A stretch of 64,000 nucleotides of DNA from Sodaliphilus pleomorphus. Lineage in GTDB: Bacteria > Bacteroidota > Bacteroidia > Bacteroidales > Muribaculaceae. The stretch is from the NCBI RefSeq assembly GCF_009676955.1, contig NZ_CP045696.1, forward strand, positions 2,053,001 to 2,117,000. The letters are read 5' to 3'. Shown here piece by piece: positions 26,457 to 35,265 of this stretch. The position numbers and the translations under genes were made by a program. The notes beneath the pieces were generated by a model. The model was not told the origin of the DNA. It searched no databases and saw nothing but the letters and a program-made list of their open reading frames with translations. The stretch's first letter is position 1. Each line of letters begins with the position of its first letter.

Positions 26457-27166
26457 TGCGCAAATTTTTCAACTACACACTCGTTGTCATGCTGCTTGCC
26501 CTCTTCACGGTGCCCGTGCTGTGGGCCGAGCGCAAGGTCGAGCTCAAGCCGGTCGACTTCGACCGCGTCAAGAAGGTGAGCCAGGACCCCCGGTCGCGCT
26601 ACTACTTCCCGCGGCTCGAGAAGCTGTACCGCAGCAACACCGACACCACGATGAATCTCGAGGACTTCCGCAACCTCTACTACGGCTACATGTTCCAGGA
26701 GGACTACAACCCCTACCGCGAGTCGCAGTACAGCAACAAGGTGGAGCAGCTCTACTACAAGAAGCCTCACTCGCGTGCCGAGTGCGACAGCATCGAGAAG
26801 TATGCCCGCCTCTCGCTCGACGACAACATCTTCGACTTCGACCAGATGCAGTTCTACATCTACATCCTCAAGGAGAAAAAGAAATATGCCAGCGCCGCCG
26901 TGCGCAGCAACAAGCTCGAGCGCCTCATCGCCGCCATCATCTCCTCGGGCAAGGGCACCAAAGAGGAGCCTTGGGTGGTGATATGCCCGGCCCACGAGTA
27001 CAACATTGTCAACTTCCTGGGCTTTGTGGCCACCAATCACCAGGAGGTGGACGGCTGCCTCGACTACATCACTGTCGAGCACAAGGAAGGCAGCAAGGTG
27101 CAAGGCTTCTATTTCGACATCGGCCACATGCTGCAAGAGGCCAAGCGCAAGGGCTACGACAATTGA
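26456..27166 (+). CDS. DUF4919-type secreted protein
   Basis: A 236-residue protein. A signal peptide (MRKFFNYTLVVMLLALFT, cut near LWA) is followed by a mostly helical domain with FDRVKKV, YYGYMFQEDYNPY and LDYITVEHK, which fits DUF4919 proteins of Bacteroidetes. The function is unknown. It is probably periplasmic. The start overlaps the stop of the upstream membrane-protein gene by one base. Confidence 0.75.
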   Translation: MRKFFNYTLVVMLLALFTVPVLWAERKVELKPVDFDRVKKVSQDPRSRYYFPRLEKLYRSNTDTTMNLEDFRNLYYGYMFQEDYNPYRESQYSNKVEQLYYKKPHSRAECDSIEKYARLSLDDNIFDFDQMQFYIYILKEKKKYASAAVRSNKLERLIAAIISSGKGTKEEPWVVICPAHEYNIVNFLGFVATNHQEVDGCLDYITVEHKEGSKVQGFYFDIGHMLQEAKRKGYDN

Positions 27167-27212
27167 TCGCCGCGCCCGTGTGCCGCCAGTATTTATTGTT
27201 TTTATTAGAATT

Positions 27213-28445
27213 ATGACACTGAAAGAGAAAGTACAAAATCTGAAGATAACCGACTACAACTATCCCTTGCCCGACGAGCGCATCGCCAAGCACCCCCTGC
27301 ACGAGCGGGAGCAGTGCAAGCTGCTGGAGTTCACGCCCGCGCAGGGCATGAGCGAGCACCGCTTCTACGAGGTGCCGGCATTGCTGCCACAGGGCACGAT
27401 GCTTGTCTACAACAACACGCGCGTCATCAACGCCCGCCTGCGTTTCCGCAAGGACACCGGCTCCACAATCGAAATCTTCTGTCTCGAGCCAGTGCTGCCG
27501 CGCGACTACGAGCAGATATTCCAGACCACCGGCGCCTGCACCTGGCTGTGCCTGGTGGGCAACAGCAAGCGCTGGAAGCAGGGTGCGCTCTCGCAGGTGG
27601 TCGAGGTCGACGGCCGCAAGCTCACACTCACGGCTACGCGCGGCGAGCGTCGCGGCAACTCGTGGGAAATTGCCTTTGCCTGGGATGGCGACCAGGTGAC
27701 CTTTGCCTCGCTGCTCGATGCCATAGGCGAGATACCCATTCCGCCCTACTTGAACCGCAAGACCGAGCAGAGCGATGCCACCGACTACCAGACGGTGTAC
27801 AGCCACATCGACGGCAGCGTGGCTGCCCCCACGGCCGGCTTGCACTTCACCAGCGAGGTGCTTGCCGAGTGTGACCGCCGCGGCATTGCACGCCGCGAGC
27901 TCACACTGCACGTGGGCGCCGGCACTTTCCAGCCGGTCAAGAGCGAGAACATAGGCGGCCACGAGATGCACTATGAGTTTATCTCGGTGCAGCGCAGCCT
28001 GCTCGTCGACCTCATCAATGCCCAGGGCCCCGTTGTGGCCGTGGGCACGACCAGCGTGCGCACGCTCGAGAGCCTCTACTACATAGGGCAGGTGCTCGAG
28101 ACGCACCCCGATGCCGACGAGGATCAACTCACCGTGACGCAGTGGATGCCCTACGACACCCCCTGCACGATCTCGACCCAGAAGGCGCTGCGCAACATCG
28201 TCGACTATCTCGACCGGCATCATGCCGAGTGCTACATGGGCAGCACACAGCTCATGATAGCCCCCGGCTTCAAGTACCGCATCATCGACGGCATGATCAC
28301 CAATTTTCACCAGCCCCAGAGCACACTGCTGCTGCTCGTGTCGGCCTTTGTGGGCAACGACAACTGGCGCCCCATCTACGACTACGCCCTCGGTCACGGC
28401 TTCCGCTTCTTGAGCTACGGCGACGCCTGCCTCTTCTTGAAGTGA
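27213..28445 (+). CDS. queA: S-adenosylmethionine:tRNA ribosyltransferase-isomerase
   Basis: A 410-residue QueA protein. It moves the ribosyl part of S-adenosylmethionine onto preQ1 in tRNA to make epoxyqueuosine. Motifs seen include DYNYPLPDERIAKHPL, VYNNTRVINARL, IPIPPYLNR, SVAAPTAGLHFT, VGAGTFQPV and ITNFHQPQSTLL. The length is somewhat above the E. coli enzyme. The start MTLKEKVQ gives the normal N-terminus; the open frame upstream overlaps the DUF4919 gene. It lies 46 bases after that gene. Confidence 0.95.
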   Translation: MTLKEKVQNLKITDYNYPLPDERIAKHPLHEREQCKLLEFTPAQGMSEHRFYEVPALLPQGTMLVYNNTRVINARLRFRKDTGSTIEIFCLEPVLPRDYEQIFQTTGACTWLCLVGNSKRWKQGALSQVVEVDGRKLTLTATRGERRGNSWEIAFAWDGDQVTFASLLDAIGEIPIPPYLNRKTEQSDATDYQTVYSHIDGSVAAPTAGLHFTSEVLAECDRRGIARRELTLHVGAGTFQPVKSENIGGHEMHYEFISVQRSLLVDLINAQGPVVAVGTTSVRTLESLYYIGQVLETHPDADEDQLTVTQWMPYDTPCTISTQKALRNIVDYLDRHHAECYMGSTQLMIAPGFKYRIIDGMITNFHQPQSTLLLLVSAFVGNDNWRPIYDYALGHGFRFLSYGDACLFLK

Positions 28446-28506
28446 AAAGCGCGAGCCCATGTGTGTGCCCCCGACGTGAAAAAACTGTGAAGCGCGCCCT
28501 TTTCAT

Positions 28507-28537
28507 TTTGCAATGCGGCCTTTTTGCAGTATTTTTG
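28507..28537 (+). promoter_or_regulatory. Consensus promoter for the 28567 operon
   Basis: TTTG (28507-28510), a 19-base spacer and TATTTTTG (28530-28537) match the Bacteroidetes promoter exactly. It lies 29 bases before the first lipoprotein gene and probably drives the genes up to polyprenyl synthase and beyond. Confidence 0.8.
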
Positions 28538-28566
28538 CATTATTGTTAAATATGTGACCGACCGCA

Positions 28567-28866
28567 ATGAGGAAATTGTTGTTATCTGTCGTGATGATTG
28601 CAGCCCTGCTGGGCACAGCGGGATGCAAGAAAACGTCGCCCTACAGCGACGATGCCAAGATGCGTGCCATGAAGGCGGCCTATGAGTTGCTGCACATCGA
28701 TCCCACCGATACCTTTGCCATGCAGCAGTGCATCGTCAAGGCTGCTGCCGTGCGCAGCCGCTACAAGCTCATGGGCGACACCCTGGCCGTGGCCGACTTC
28801 AACCGTGCCTATCAGGCCACGATAGAGAAGAGAAATGCGCGTTTGGCCAAAGATATCTTTAAGTGA
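28567..28866 (+). CDS. Small lipoprotein of unknown function
   Basis: A 99-residue protein with a lipoprotein signal (lipobox GTAGC, Cys20) and a short helical mature part. No family recognised. The stop overlaps the start of the next lipoprotein gene (TGATG), so both are probably made together and may act as partners in the envelope. Confidence 0.7.
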   Translation: MRKLLLSVVMIAALLGTAGCKKTSPYSDDAKMRAMKAAYELLHIDPTDTFAMQQCIVKAAAVRSRYKLMGDTLAVADFNRAYQATIEKRNARLAKDIFK

Positions 28867-29522
28867 TGAAACACCATCTTGCCTGCACATGGGTGCTGTT
28901 GTGTGTAGTCGCCTTGCTCAGTGCTTGCGGCCCGCGTGAGAAGTCGATGCAGCTGGCCGCCGAGACTGCCGACCGCTTTGTGGCCGCGTGGCACTGCGAT
29001 GCCCGCAGCGCCAGCGAGGCCGACAGCGTGCTCGAGGCGGGGCTCGCCACCGCGACCGATCCCCATGACTTCATTGCCGCTTTCTTGCAGAACGTGGAGA
29101 CCCGGGGCAACGACACGGCCACCCTGGCTGCCCAAGTGCTGGTCCTGCCGCCACGCCGCCTGGCCCAGGTTGTGGCACAACCCATCGTGAGGGGACTCTC
29201 GGCCGGCACGCTCGACCGCCAGCAGGCGCGCGAGCGCATCGCACTCATCGTGCAGGTGGGCGCCCTCTTGAAGACCCCCCACCAAATCAGGGCCGTGAGC
29301 GACGGCCTGCAACAGGCTGTCGACCACCTCGACCTGCGCGCCCAGATGAAGGTGTATGCCGCCAGCAGCACCCCGGCACGGCTGGGCGAGGCGTTGCGCA
29401 ACGACCGCAATGCTCCCGATGCCGACCTCGGCTTGATCGACAAGCAGGTCGAGGCCCTGCGCTCGATCTACAACGATGGGCAGATGGCCGAGTTCCTCAA
29501 AACTTATAATCAGGCAAATTGA
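28866..29522 (+). CDS. Lipoprotein of unknown function
   Basis: A 218-residue protein with lipobox LLSAC and a mostly helical mature domain rich in Ala, Asp and Gln. No motif recognised. The ATG at 28866 is used, overlapping the previous stop. It ends 20 bases before the polyprenyl synthase gene. Confidence 0.7.
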   Translation: MKHHLACTWVLLCVVALLSACGPREKSMQLAAETADRFVAAWHCDARSASEADSVLEAGLATATDPHDFIAAFLQNVETRGNDTATLAAQVLVLPPRRLAQVVAQPIVRGLSAGTLDRQQARERIALIVQVGALLKTPHQIRAVSDGLQQAVDHLDLRAQMKVYAASSTPARLGEALRNDRNAPDADLGLIDKQVEALRSIYNDGQMAEFLKTYNQAN

Positions 29523-29542
29523 AATAACACATACAATACATC

Positions 29543-30517
29543 ATGCTCAGTTTTAATGAATATCGCAATTTGGTGAATGACGCTATCCTGGCCATTCCCT
29601 ATCCCAAGCAACCCGAGAACCTGTATGAACCCATTCGCTACACGATGGGCATGGGGGGCAAGCGCATCAGGCCCGTGCTCGTGCTCATGGCCTGCGAGGC
29701 CATGGGCGGCGATGTGAACAAGGCTGTTGAGCCCGCTGTGGGCCTGGAGCTGTACCACAACTTCACCTTGCTGCACGACGATGTAATGGACAAGGCCGAC
29801 GTGCGCCGCGGCATGCCCACCGTGCACCGCCGCTGGGGCGACAATGCAGCCATCTTGAGCGGCGACACCATGCTCAGCATGGCCGCCCGCCACATGAGCC
29901 ACGTCGACGACGACAAGCTGCCTGCAGTGATGCGCCTCTTCAACGACACGGCCATCGAGGTGTGCGAGGGGCAGCAGTACGACATGGACTACGAGCTGCT
30001 GGCCAATGTGAGCGTGGCCGACTACATGGAGATGATACGCCTCAAGACCTCGGTGCTGCTGGGCTGTGCCTGCAAGCTGGGCGCCATCGTGGCCGGTACC
30101 GGCGAGCAGGATGCCAGCAATCTCTACACCGTGGGTCTCAACCTTGGTCTCGCCTTCCAGCTGCAAGACGACCTGCTCGACGTGTGGGGCGACGAGGCTA
30201 CCTTCGGCAAGGAGATAGGCGGCGACATCATGAACGGCAAGAAAACTTTCTTGCTGGTCAACGCCCTGGCCATGGCCAGCGACGACCAGCTCGCCGAGCT
30301 GCGGCGCTGGCTCAACGACGAGTATGCCGTCAAGCAGGAAAAGGTGGCCGCCGTCACGGCCATCTATGAGCAAATGGGTCTCAAGCAGCTCACCGAGAAA
30401 GAAATAGTGGCCTATAGCCAGAAGGCGCTCGAGGCCCTCGACAAGGTGAAAATGCCCGACGAGGCCAAGCAGCAGTTTGCTACGTTTATCCAAGACCTGG
30501 TGGGCCGCGACAAGTAA
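29543..30517 (+). CDS. Trans-isoprenyl diphosphate synthase
   Basis: A 324-residue polyprenyl synthetase. The first Asp-rich motif is DDVMD (79-83) with ADVRRG after it; the second is DDLLD (209-213). MGGKRIRP (37-44) binds isopentenyl diphosphate. It builds a linear isoprenoid, probably for quinones or as geranylgeranyl diphosphate. Chain length depends on residues just before the first motif (YHNFTLLHDD), which I cannot assign with certainty. Confidence 0.92.
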   Translation: MLSFNEYRNLVNDAILAIPYPKQPENLYEPIRYTMGMGGKRIRPVLVLMACEAMGGDVNKAVEPAVGLELYHNFTLLHDDVMDKADVRRGMPTVHRRWGDNAAILSGDTMLSMAARHMSHVDDDKLPAVMRLFNDTAIEVCEGQQYDMDYELLANVSVADYMEMIRLKTSVLLGCACKLGAIVAGTGEQDASNLYTVGLNLGLAFQLQDDLLDVWGDEATFGKEIGGDIMNGKKTFLLVNALAMASDDQLAELRRWLNDEYAVKQEKVAAVTAIYEQMGLKQLTEKEIVAYSQKALEALDKVKMPDEAKQQFATFIQDLVGRDK

Positions 30518-30524
30518 AAAAGCG

Positions 30525-31337
30525 ATGATCGACAGCCACTCGCACATCTACAGCGCCGAGTTTGACGCCGACCGCGACCAGGTAGTGCGCCGGGCCCGGG
30601 AGGCTGGTGTGACCCACGTGATACTGCCCAACGAGAACCTGGCGAGCCTGGAGCGCCTTGCTGCCATGCACGAGCGCTGGCCGGGCTATGTGTCGATGAC
30701 CATAGGCCTGCACCCCGAGGAGATAGGCCCCGACTATGAGCACGAGCTCGAGGCAATGCACCGCAAGCTACTGGCTGCCGCCGCCTGCCGCTATGTGGCC
30801 GTGGGCGAGATAGGCATTGACCTGTACTGGGACGCCTCTCGCCGCGACGAGCAGATGCAGGCGCTCGACACGCAGCTGCACTGGTGCAAGGAGGCTGGCA
30901 TCCCCTTCATCATGCACTGCCGCAAGGGCCTCGACGAGTGCCTGGCCGTGCTCGACAACTTCGGCGAGCCGCTGCCCCGCGGCGTGTTTCACAGCTTCAC
31001 CGGCACGGCGGCCCAGGTCGAGGCTGTGCGGCGGCGCGGCGACTTTTACTTTGGCGTCAATGGCATTGTCACGTTCAAGAAGAGCGATGTGCCAGCCCTG
31101 CTGCCCGTGATAGGCCTCGAGCGCATCTTGCTGGAGACCGACTCACCCTATCTGGCCCCTGTGCCCAAACGCGGCACGCGCAACGAGAGCTGCAATATTC
31201 CTCTTGTGGCGGCCTGTGTGGCGCGGCACCTGGGAGTGAGTGTCGACGAGGTGGAGCGCGCGACCGATGCCGGCGTCCGCGATTTGTTTTTCAATCGCCG
31301 CGAGGTGCCGCATTACGCTGGCGGCCACGACGATTGA
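30525..31337 (+). CDS. TatD-family metal-dependent hydrolase
   Basis: A 270-residue TatD-type protein. It starts MIDSHSHIY, giving the metal-binding HxH, and has GEIGIDLYWD, FIMHCRKG, GVFHSFTG and LLETDSPYLAP. TatD proteins are metal-dependent nucleases with roles in DNA repair. The ATG is 7 bases after the polyprenyl synthase stop, so the genes are coupled. A frame extending upstream overlaps that gene and is not used. Confidence 0.92.
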   Translation: MIDSHSHIYSAEFDADRDQVVRRAREAGVTHVILPNENLASLERLAAMHERWPGYVSMTIGLHPEEIGPDYEHELEAMHRKLLAAAACRYVAVGEIGIDLYWDASRRDEQMQALDTQLHWCKEAGIPFIMHCRKGLDECLAVLDNFGEPLPRGVFHSFTGTAAQVEAVRRRGDFYFGVNGIVTFKKSDVPALLPVIGLERILLETDSPYLAPVPKRGTRNESCNIPLVAACVARHLGVSVDEVERATDAGVRDLFFNRREVPHYAGGHDD

Positions 31338-31371
31338 CTTTAATTGATTGAAAAGTATATACACACACACT

Positions 31372-32451
31372 ATGGTAAAAGTGAATGATATCGTGCGCTT
31401 CCTCAACGATGTGGGAGGCGGCACAGTGACCCGTGTCGACGGCGGCACGGTATATGTGGAAGATGAAGACGGCTTTGAGCGCCCTGTGCCCAGCCGCGAG
31501 GTTGTGGTCGTGGACCAGGCCCAGGCCAAGCCCAGTGTCTATGAGCGCCCCATCGAGGTCAAGAGCAAGCTCGTGGAGCCCGATGTGCCTGCCGCGCGAC
31601 CCAAGAGCGAGGCGCCTGCCGCGCCTGTGGTTGAGACCGAGGAGGGCAACAAACTCAACATCGTGCTGGCCTTTGAGCCCCGCGAAATCAAGCATCTCAA
31701 CACCACCACCTTCTACAGCGTGCTGGTAAACGACAGCAACTACTTCCTGAGCGTGGCCTACATGAGCCGTGCCGATGGCGACGACGCCTGGCACACACGC
31801 TACACCGGCCTGGTGGAGCCCAACATGCAGGTCGACCTCGACGAGTTTGGCTACAACGACCTCAACGACCTCGAGCACGTGGCGCTCGAGTATATCGCCT
31901 TCAAGCAGGACAAGGGCTTCAAACTGAAAAACCCGGCTCTGGTCGAGCTGCGTGTCGACGCCACCAAGTTCTACAAGCTGCACAGCTTCCACGCCACCGA
32001 GTATTTCGACGACCCGGTCATCCAGCTCGACATCACGCGCAACGACATGCCTGCCCGACCCCTGCGCATCGACAGTAGCGCCCTGGAGCGCGCCATGCGA
32101 CAGAAGCGTGGTGCCGACGAGCGCCCCCGTTCGCGCCAGGTGCAGCACCACGAGCACAAGAAGGGCGACATCGTCGTGCAAGACCTGCACATTGCCGAGC
32201 TGCTCGACAACATCAACGGCCTGTCGAGTGCCGACATGCTCAACTACCAACTCGACAAGTTTCGCGAGGTGATGCGTGCCCACCAGAACCAGCCCGGGCA
32301 GAAGATCGTGTTTATTCACGGCAAGGGCGAGGGTGTGTTGCGCCATGCCATCCTCGACGAGCTCAAGCGCAAGTGGCCGCGCTGCACCGCTCAGGACGCC
32401 AGCTTCCAGGAGTACGGCTTCGGGGCTACCCAAGTCACGATACACCGGTAG
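31372..32451 (+). CDS. DUF2027 protein with C-terminal Smr domain
   Basis: A 359-residue Bacteroidetes-specific protein. The N-terminal part opens VKVNDIVRFL and is a small beta domain, followed by a DUF2027 region. The last 80 residues form an Smr domain with the conserved HGKGEGVLR segment (after VFIHG). Smr domains can bind or nick DNA or RNA, as in MutS2, so a nucleic-acid role is possible. The start MVKVND is preferred over an ATG eight codons upstream. Confidence 0.88.
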   Translation: MVKVNDIVRFLNDVGGGTVTRVDGGTVYVEDEDGFERPVPSREVVVVDQAQAKPSVYERPIEVKSKLVEPDVPAARPKSEAPAAPVVETEEGNKLNIVLAFEPREIKHLNTTTFYSVLVNDSNYFLSVAYMSRADGDDAWHTRYTGLVEPNMQVDLDEFGYNDLNDLEHVALEYIAFKQDKGFKLKNPALVELRVDATKFYKLHSFHATEYFDDPVIQLDITRNDMPARPLRIDSSALERAMRQKRGADERPRSRQVQHHEHKKGDIVVQDLHIAELLDNINGLSSADMLNYQLDKFREVMRAHQNQPGQKIVFIHGKGEGVLRHAILDELKRKWPRCTAQDASFQEYGFGATQVTIHR

Positions 32452-32498
32452 GGCAGGGTAGCAGCAGTGATGTTTTTTTGTCGTTTATAATATAGATT

Positions 32499-33269
32499 AT
32501 GATATTTTATTTCACAGGCACAGGCAATAGCGGCCATGTGGCCAGCGAGTTGGGCACCAAGCTCAACGACCGCCTCGTGCCCATGGGCGCCGCCCTGGTC
32601 GAGGGCAACACCTGCTATGAGCTGAAGCCCGGCGAGCGTGTGGGCTTCGTTTTTCCCACCTACTGCTGGGGCGTGCCTCCTGTGGTGGCCGATTTCATCG
32701 CCCGGCTCGACTTGCAAGGCTATCGCAGCGAGTGCAACTTTGTGTACATGGTCGCCACCTGCGGCGACGATGTGGGTCAGCTTGTCGACATGATGCGCCG
32801 CTTGCTTGCCCGCAGGCAGCTTGAGCTGCAGGCCGCCTACAGCGTGTCGATGCCCAACACCTACGTCAACATGCGGGGCTTCGACGTCGACCCCGACCTG
32901 GTGCGCGACGCCAAGCTGCATGCTGCCGAGGGGCGCATTGCCGAGCTGGCTCAAAGCATTGCCGAGGGCCGCGTCACTACCGACGTGTGCCGGGGCTCGT
33001 GGCCCTGGCTCAAGACCCGCGTGGTGTATCCCTGGTTCAGGCGCCATGCCATGAGCGACAAGAAGTTTCACGTCGAGCCTGGCCGTTGCACCCATTGCGG
33101 GGCCTGCGTGAAGAATTGCCCCCTGGGCAACATCACGCTCAACGCCCAGGGCGAGCCCCAGTGGCACGGCCGTTGCACTATGTGCGAGAGTTGCCTGCAC
33201 CGCTGCCCGGCCCGTGCCATCCAGTACGGCAAGGCCACCCAGGGCAAAGGCCGCTACTATTTCAAGTAG
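32499..33269 (+). CDS. EFR1-family ferredoxin (flavodoxin-like plus two 4Fe-4S clusters)
   Basis: A 256-residue protein. The N-terminal half is flavodoxin-like, opening FYFTGTGNSG to bind the FMN phosphate. The C-terminal part has two complete 4Fe-4S motifs, CTHCGACVKNC (197-207) and CTMCESCLHRC (226-236). It should move electrons in the cytoplasm; partners are unknown. A hairpin follows the gene. Confidence 0.92.
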   Translation: MIFYFTGTGNSGHVASELGTKLNDRLVPMGAALVEGNTCYELKPGERVGFVFPTYCWGVPPVVADFIARLDLQGYRSECNFVYMVATCGDDVGQLVDMMRRLLARRQLELQAAYSVSMPNTYVNMRGFDVDPDLVRDAKLHAAEGRIAELAQSIAEGRVTTDVCRGSWPWLKTRVVYPWFRRHAMSDKKFHVEPGRCTHCGACVKNCPLGNITLNAQGEPQWHGRCTMCESCLHRCPARAIQYGKATQGKGRYYFK

Positions 33270-33290
33270 AGTATTTACTGTAAAGACACT

Positions 33291-33333
33291 TTTCACCCCC
33301 TGCCGCGCTCACTTGGGGCAGCAGGGGGTGAAA
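33291..33333. terminator. Bidirectional hairpin between the ferredoxin and Spy-like genes
   Basis: TTTCACCCCCTGC (33291-33303) pairs perfectly with GCAGGGGGTGAAA (33321-33333) over 13 base pairs. The A/T ends of the stem can act as a short U-run in both directions. Confidence 0.75.
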
Positions 33334-33361
33334 TGTGTCGTGGTGTAGAGGGGTGCAGCGG

Positions 33362-33865
33362 CTACTTGGTGTTGCACTGCCCTGTGCCTGTGTGATTGGC
33401 GCCGAGCCTTCCTTGCCGTCGGCCGCACTGGCGGCCTTTCTTCTGGCCCAGGCGTTTCATCATGCCGCGCTCGAGCTCGTAGACGCGTGCTATCTGCTTC
33501 TGGGTGAGGAAGCGGCTGTACTGCTTGTAGTACTTCTCGCGCAGGGCCAGTATCTTCTGGCTGCGCTCAAAGCGGCTGTTGATGGCCTGCTGGGCATCGG
33601 CATCGGTTGTGTATTTTCCCTTGCCCCTCATGTGCGGTTTTATGGCCCACATCTCCTTCTGCGCGTTGCAGTAGGTGGCGACAAACTGGGCTGCCGTCTG
33701 GTCGTCGAGGGCCAGCTGGCGGGCGATGTAGTGTGCTTGTGCCTCGGCCAGCTGTTCGCGGCTCTTCTTCTGCTGCTGCTGTTGCGAGGCGTTTTGTGCG
33801 CTGGCCGAGAGACCCAGCAGTGCGGTCATGAGCACGGTGAGTGCAATTTTCAGGATATTCTTCAT
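33362..33865 (-). CDS. Spy/CpxP-like periplasmic protein
   Basis: A 167-residue protein with a signal peptide (cut after SASAQ), a Gln-rich linker and a helical body with KILALREKYYKQYSRFLTQ and QIARVYELE. The layout resembles small periplasmic stress proteins such as Spy and CpxP, though the LTxxQ pattern is only partly present. It is the last gene of the sigma/anti-sigma run, 32 bases after the anti-sigma gene, which fits an envelope-stress role. The last 20 residues are basic and look disordered. Confidence 0.65.
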   Translation of the reverse strand: MKNILKIALTVLMTALLGLSASAQNASQQQQQKKSREQLAEAQAHYIARQLALDDQTAAQFVATYCNAQKEMWAIKPHMRGKGKYTTDADAQQAINSRFERSQKILALREKYYKQYSRFLTQKQIARVYELERGMMKRLGQKKGRQCGRRQGRLGANHTGTGQCNTK

Positions 33866-33897
33866 TGTGTTGTTTCCTTTCTTTGTGTTACTTGTTG

Positions 33898-34257
33898 CTA
33901 TTGATTGAGAAACGGGTCGTCTTGATAGGCATCTACGAGAAATTGCTGGTCGGCGGCATCGAGGTTGTCGAAGGCCTGCTCCACCTGGCCATAGGTGCCT
34001 GCCGGCGCGGTTTGCCTGCCAGCGAAGCGGGGCACGAGGAGCAGAATTGCGATTGCCGCGGCTGCCACTGCCGAGAGGGGCACCAGGCGTCTGAACCAGG
34101 TGCTGTGCAGCACTCTGGCTTTGGCCTGCCGGGGCTGTGCGGGCGTGCTTGCCTGCACCTCGTGCATCACGCGCTCCTCGAGTTGCTGGAAGAAATCCTG
34201 GGGCACCTCATAGGGCATGCGCTTGCCCACCTTGTTGAAATCGAATTGCTCTTTCAT
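33898..34257 (-). CDS. Putative anti-sigma factor, single membrane span
   Basis: A 119-residue protein. The cytoplasmic N-terminal part (1-55) opens MKEQFDFNKVGKRMPYEVPQ and leads to one membrane helix (about 59-75, LVPLSAVAAAAIAILLLV) and a short acidic periplasmic tail. This topology and its position 9 bases after an ECF sigma gene indicate an anti-sigma factor, although no zinc-binding motif is present. Confidence 0.7.
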   Translation of the reverse strand: MKEQFDFNKVGKRMPYEVPQDFFQQLEERVMHEVQASTPAQPRQAKARVLHSTWFRRLVPLSAVAAAAIAILLLVPRFAGRQTAPAGTYGQVEQAFDNLDAADQQFLVDAYQDDPFLNQ

Positions 34258-34266
34258 GATGACGTC

Positions 34267-34812
34267 TCAATCGTGTTGGTTCATATATTGCGTTATTTTC
34301 TCTTTGGCCACGTGGTAGTTGGCCTTGGCTGCCGCCGCAGTCGAGCCTGTGACCTCGGCAATCTCGGCATAGGAAAGCTCGTCGTAGTACCTGAGGTTGA
34401 ACGTGACTTGCTGCTTGGCCGGCAACGTGTGTATGGCTTGCTGCAGCTTCACGGCGATGGTGTCGCTGCTGTCGAGCCACTGGTCGGGGGCCGCGAGCGA
34501 GAGCACCTGGGCGGTAGCCTCGTCGAGCGACACTGTGGCTCTGCCGGCGCGCCGTGCCAGCAGCCGCAGTGCCTCGCGGGTGGCGATGGTGAACACCCAA
34601 GCCGTGAGTGAGCGCTTGGCGTCGTACTGGTCGAACGACTTGTATATCCTCACCAGGGCCTCCTGGGTGGCGTCTTCGGCATCGTCGTGACTGCCCACCA
34701 GGCGGCGTGTGTGCCAGTACATGGGCTGCATGTAGGCAGCCACGAGCAGCTTGAAGCCCTGCTGGGGATTCTTGCGCATGGCCTCTACTATTTTCTGGTC
34801 GTTGGGTGTCAT
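34267..34812 (-). CDS. ECF-type RNA polymerase sigma factor
   Basis: A 181-residue sigma-70 family factor with region 2 (HDDAEDATQEALVRIYKS, then SLTAWVFTIATREALR) and region 4 (LPAKQQVTFNLRYYDELSYAEIAEV). It should direct polymerase to a stress or surface regulon. It is followed by the putative anti-sigma factor and a Spy-like protein in the same direction. A small secreted-protein gene lies 34 bases upstream. Confidence 0.92.
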   Translation of the reverse strand: MTPNDQKIVEAMRKNPQQGFKLLVAAYMQPMYWHTRRLVGSHDDAEDATQEALVRIYKSFDQYDAKRSLTAWVFTIATREALRLLARRAGRATVSLDEATAQVLSLAAPDQWLDSSDTIAVKLQQAIHTLPAKQQVTFNLRYYDELSYAEIAEVTGSTAAAAKANYHVAKEKITQYMNQHD

Positions 34813-34846
34813 GACGATGGCTGTGGCTCTTTTGCGGGGTAGTGTG

Positions 34847-35101
34847 CTACCGGCCCGTGACGGGCTTGACGGCCACGGTGCGGCCGTTCACTTTTTTCAC
34901 TACGACGGTCTTGCCGCCTTTCTTTTTTATCACGATGGTCTGGACTCGGCAGGGAGCCTTTCTCGCTGGCACGACTCGCACTGGTGGTGCCGGAGGACGG
35001 TGGCAGTAGTGGCGCTGGTGCGGGTGTGCTGCGGCCATGCAGCTTGTGGCCAGCAGCAACGTGGCCAGCACGATGCCTTTGATTGCTTTGTTTGCCTTCA
35101 T
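34847..35101 (-). CDS. Small basic secreted protein
   Basis: An 84-residue protein with a signal sequence (LATLLLATSCMAAAH; a lipobox at TSC is possible) and a short, very basic mature part with His/Pro-rich and VVVKKVNGR segments. No family recognised. It lies 34 bases upstream of the ECF sigma gene and may be the first gene of that transcript. Confidence 0.55.
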   Translation of the reverse strand: MKANKAIKGIVLATLLLATSCMAAAHPHQRHYCHRPPAPPVRVVPARKAPCRVQTIVIKKKGGKTVVVKKVNGRTVAVKPVTGR

Positions 35102-35265
35102 TGTTTGTCTGTTTTTGAGTGTTTCACATTGTGTGGCGATTCAGTCGTGAGCTCACCGGCTGTGTCGCGCTTTCTACAATCAATACCCGCCTGGTGGACA
35201 AAAGTAAAACTGTGAAGGCAAAAAAAAGCGCGTGTTGATAAAAAATTTTCCCCCCTCCTCCTGTC

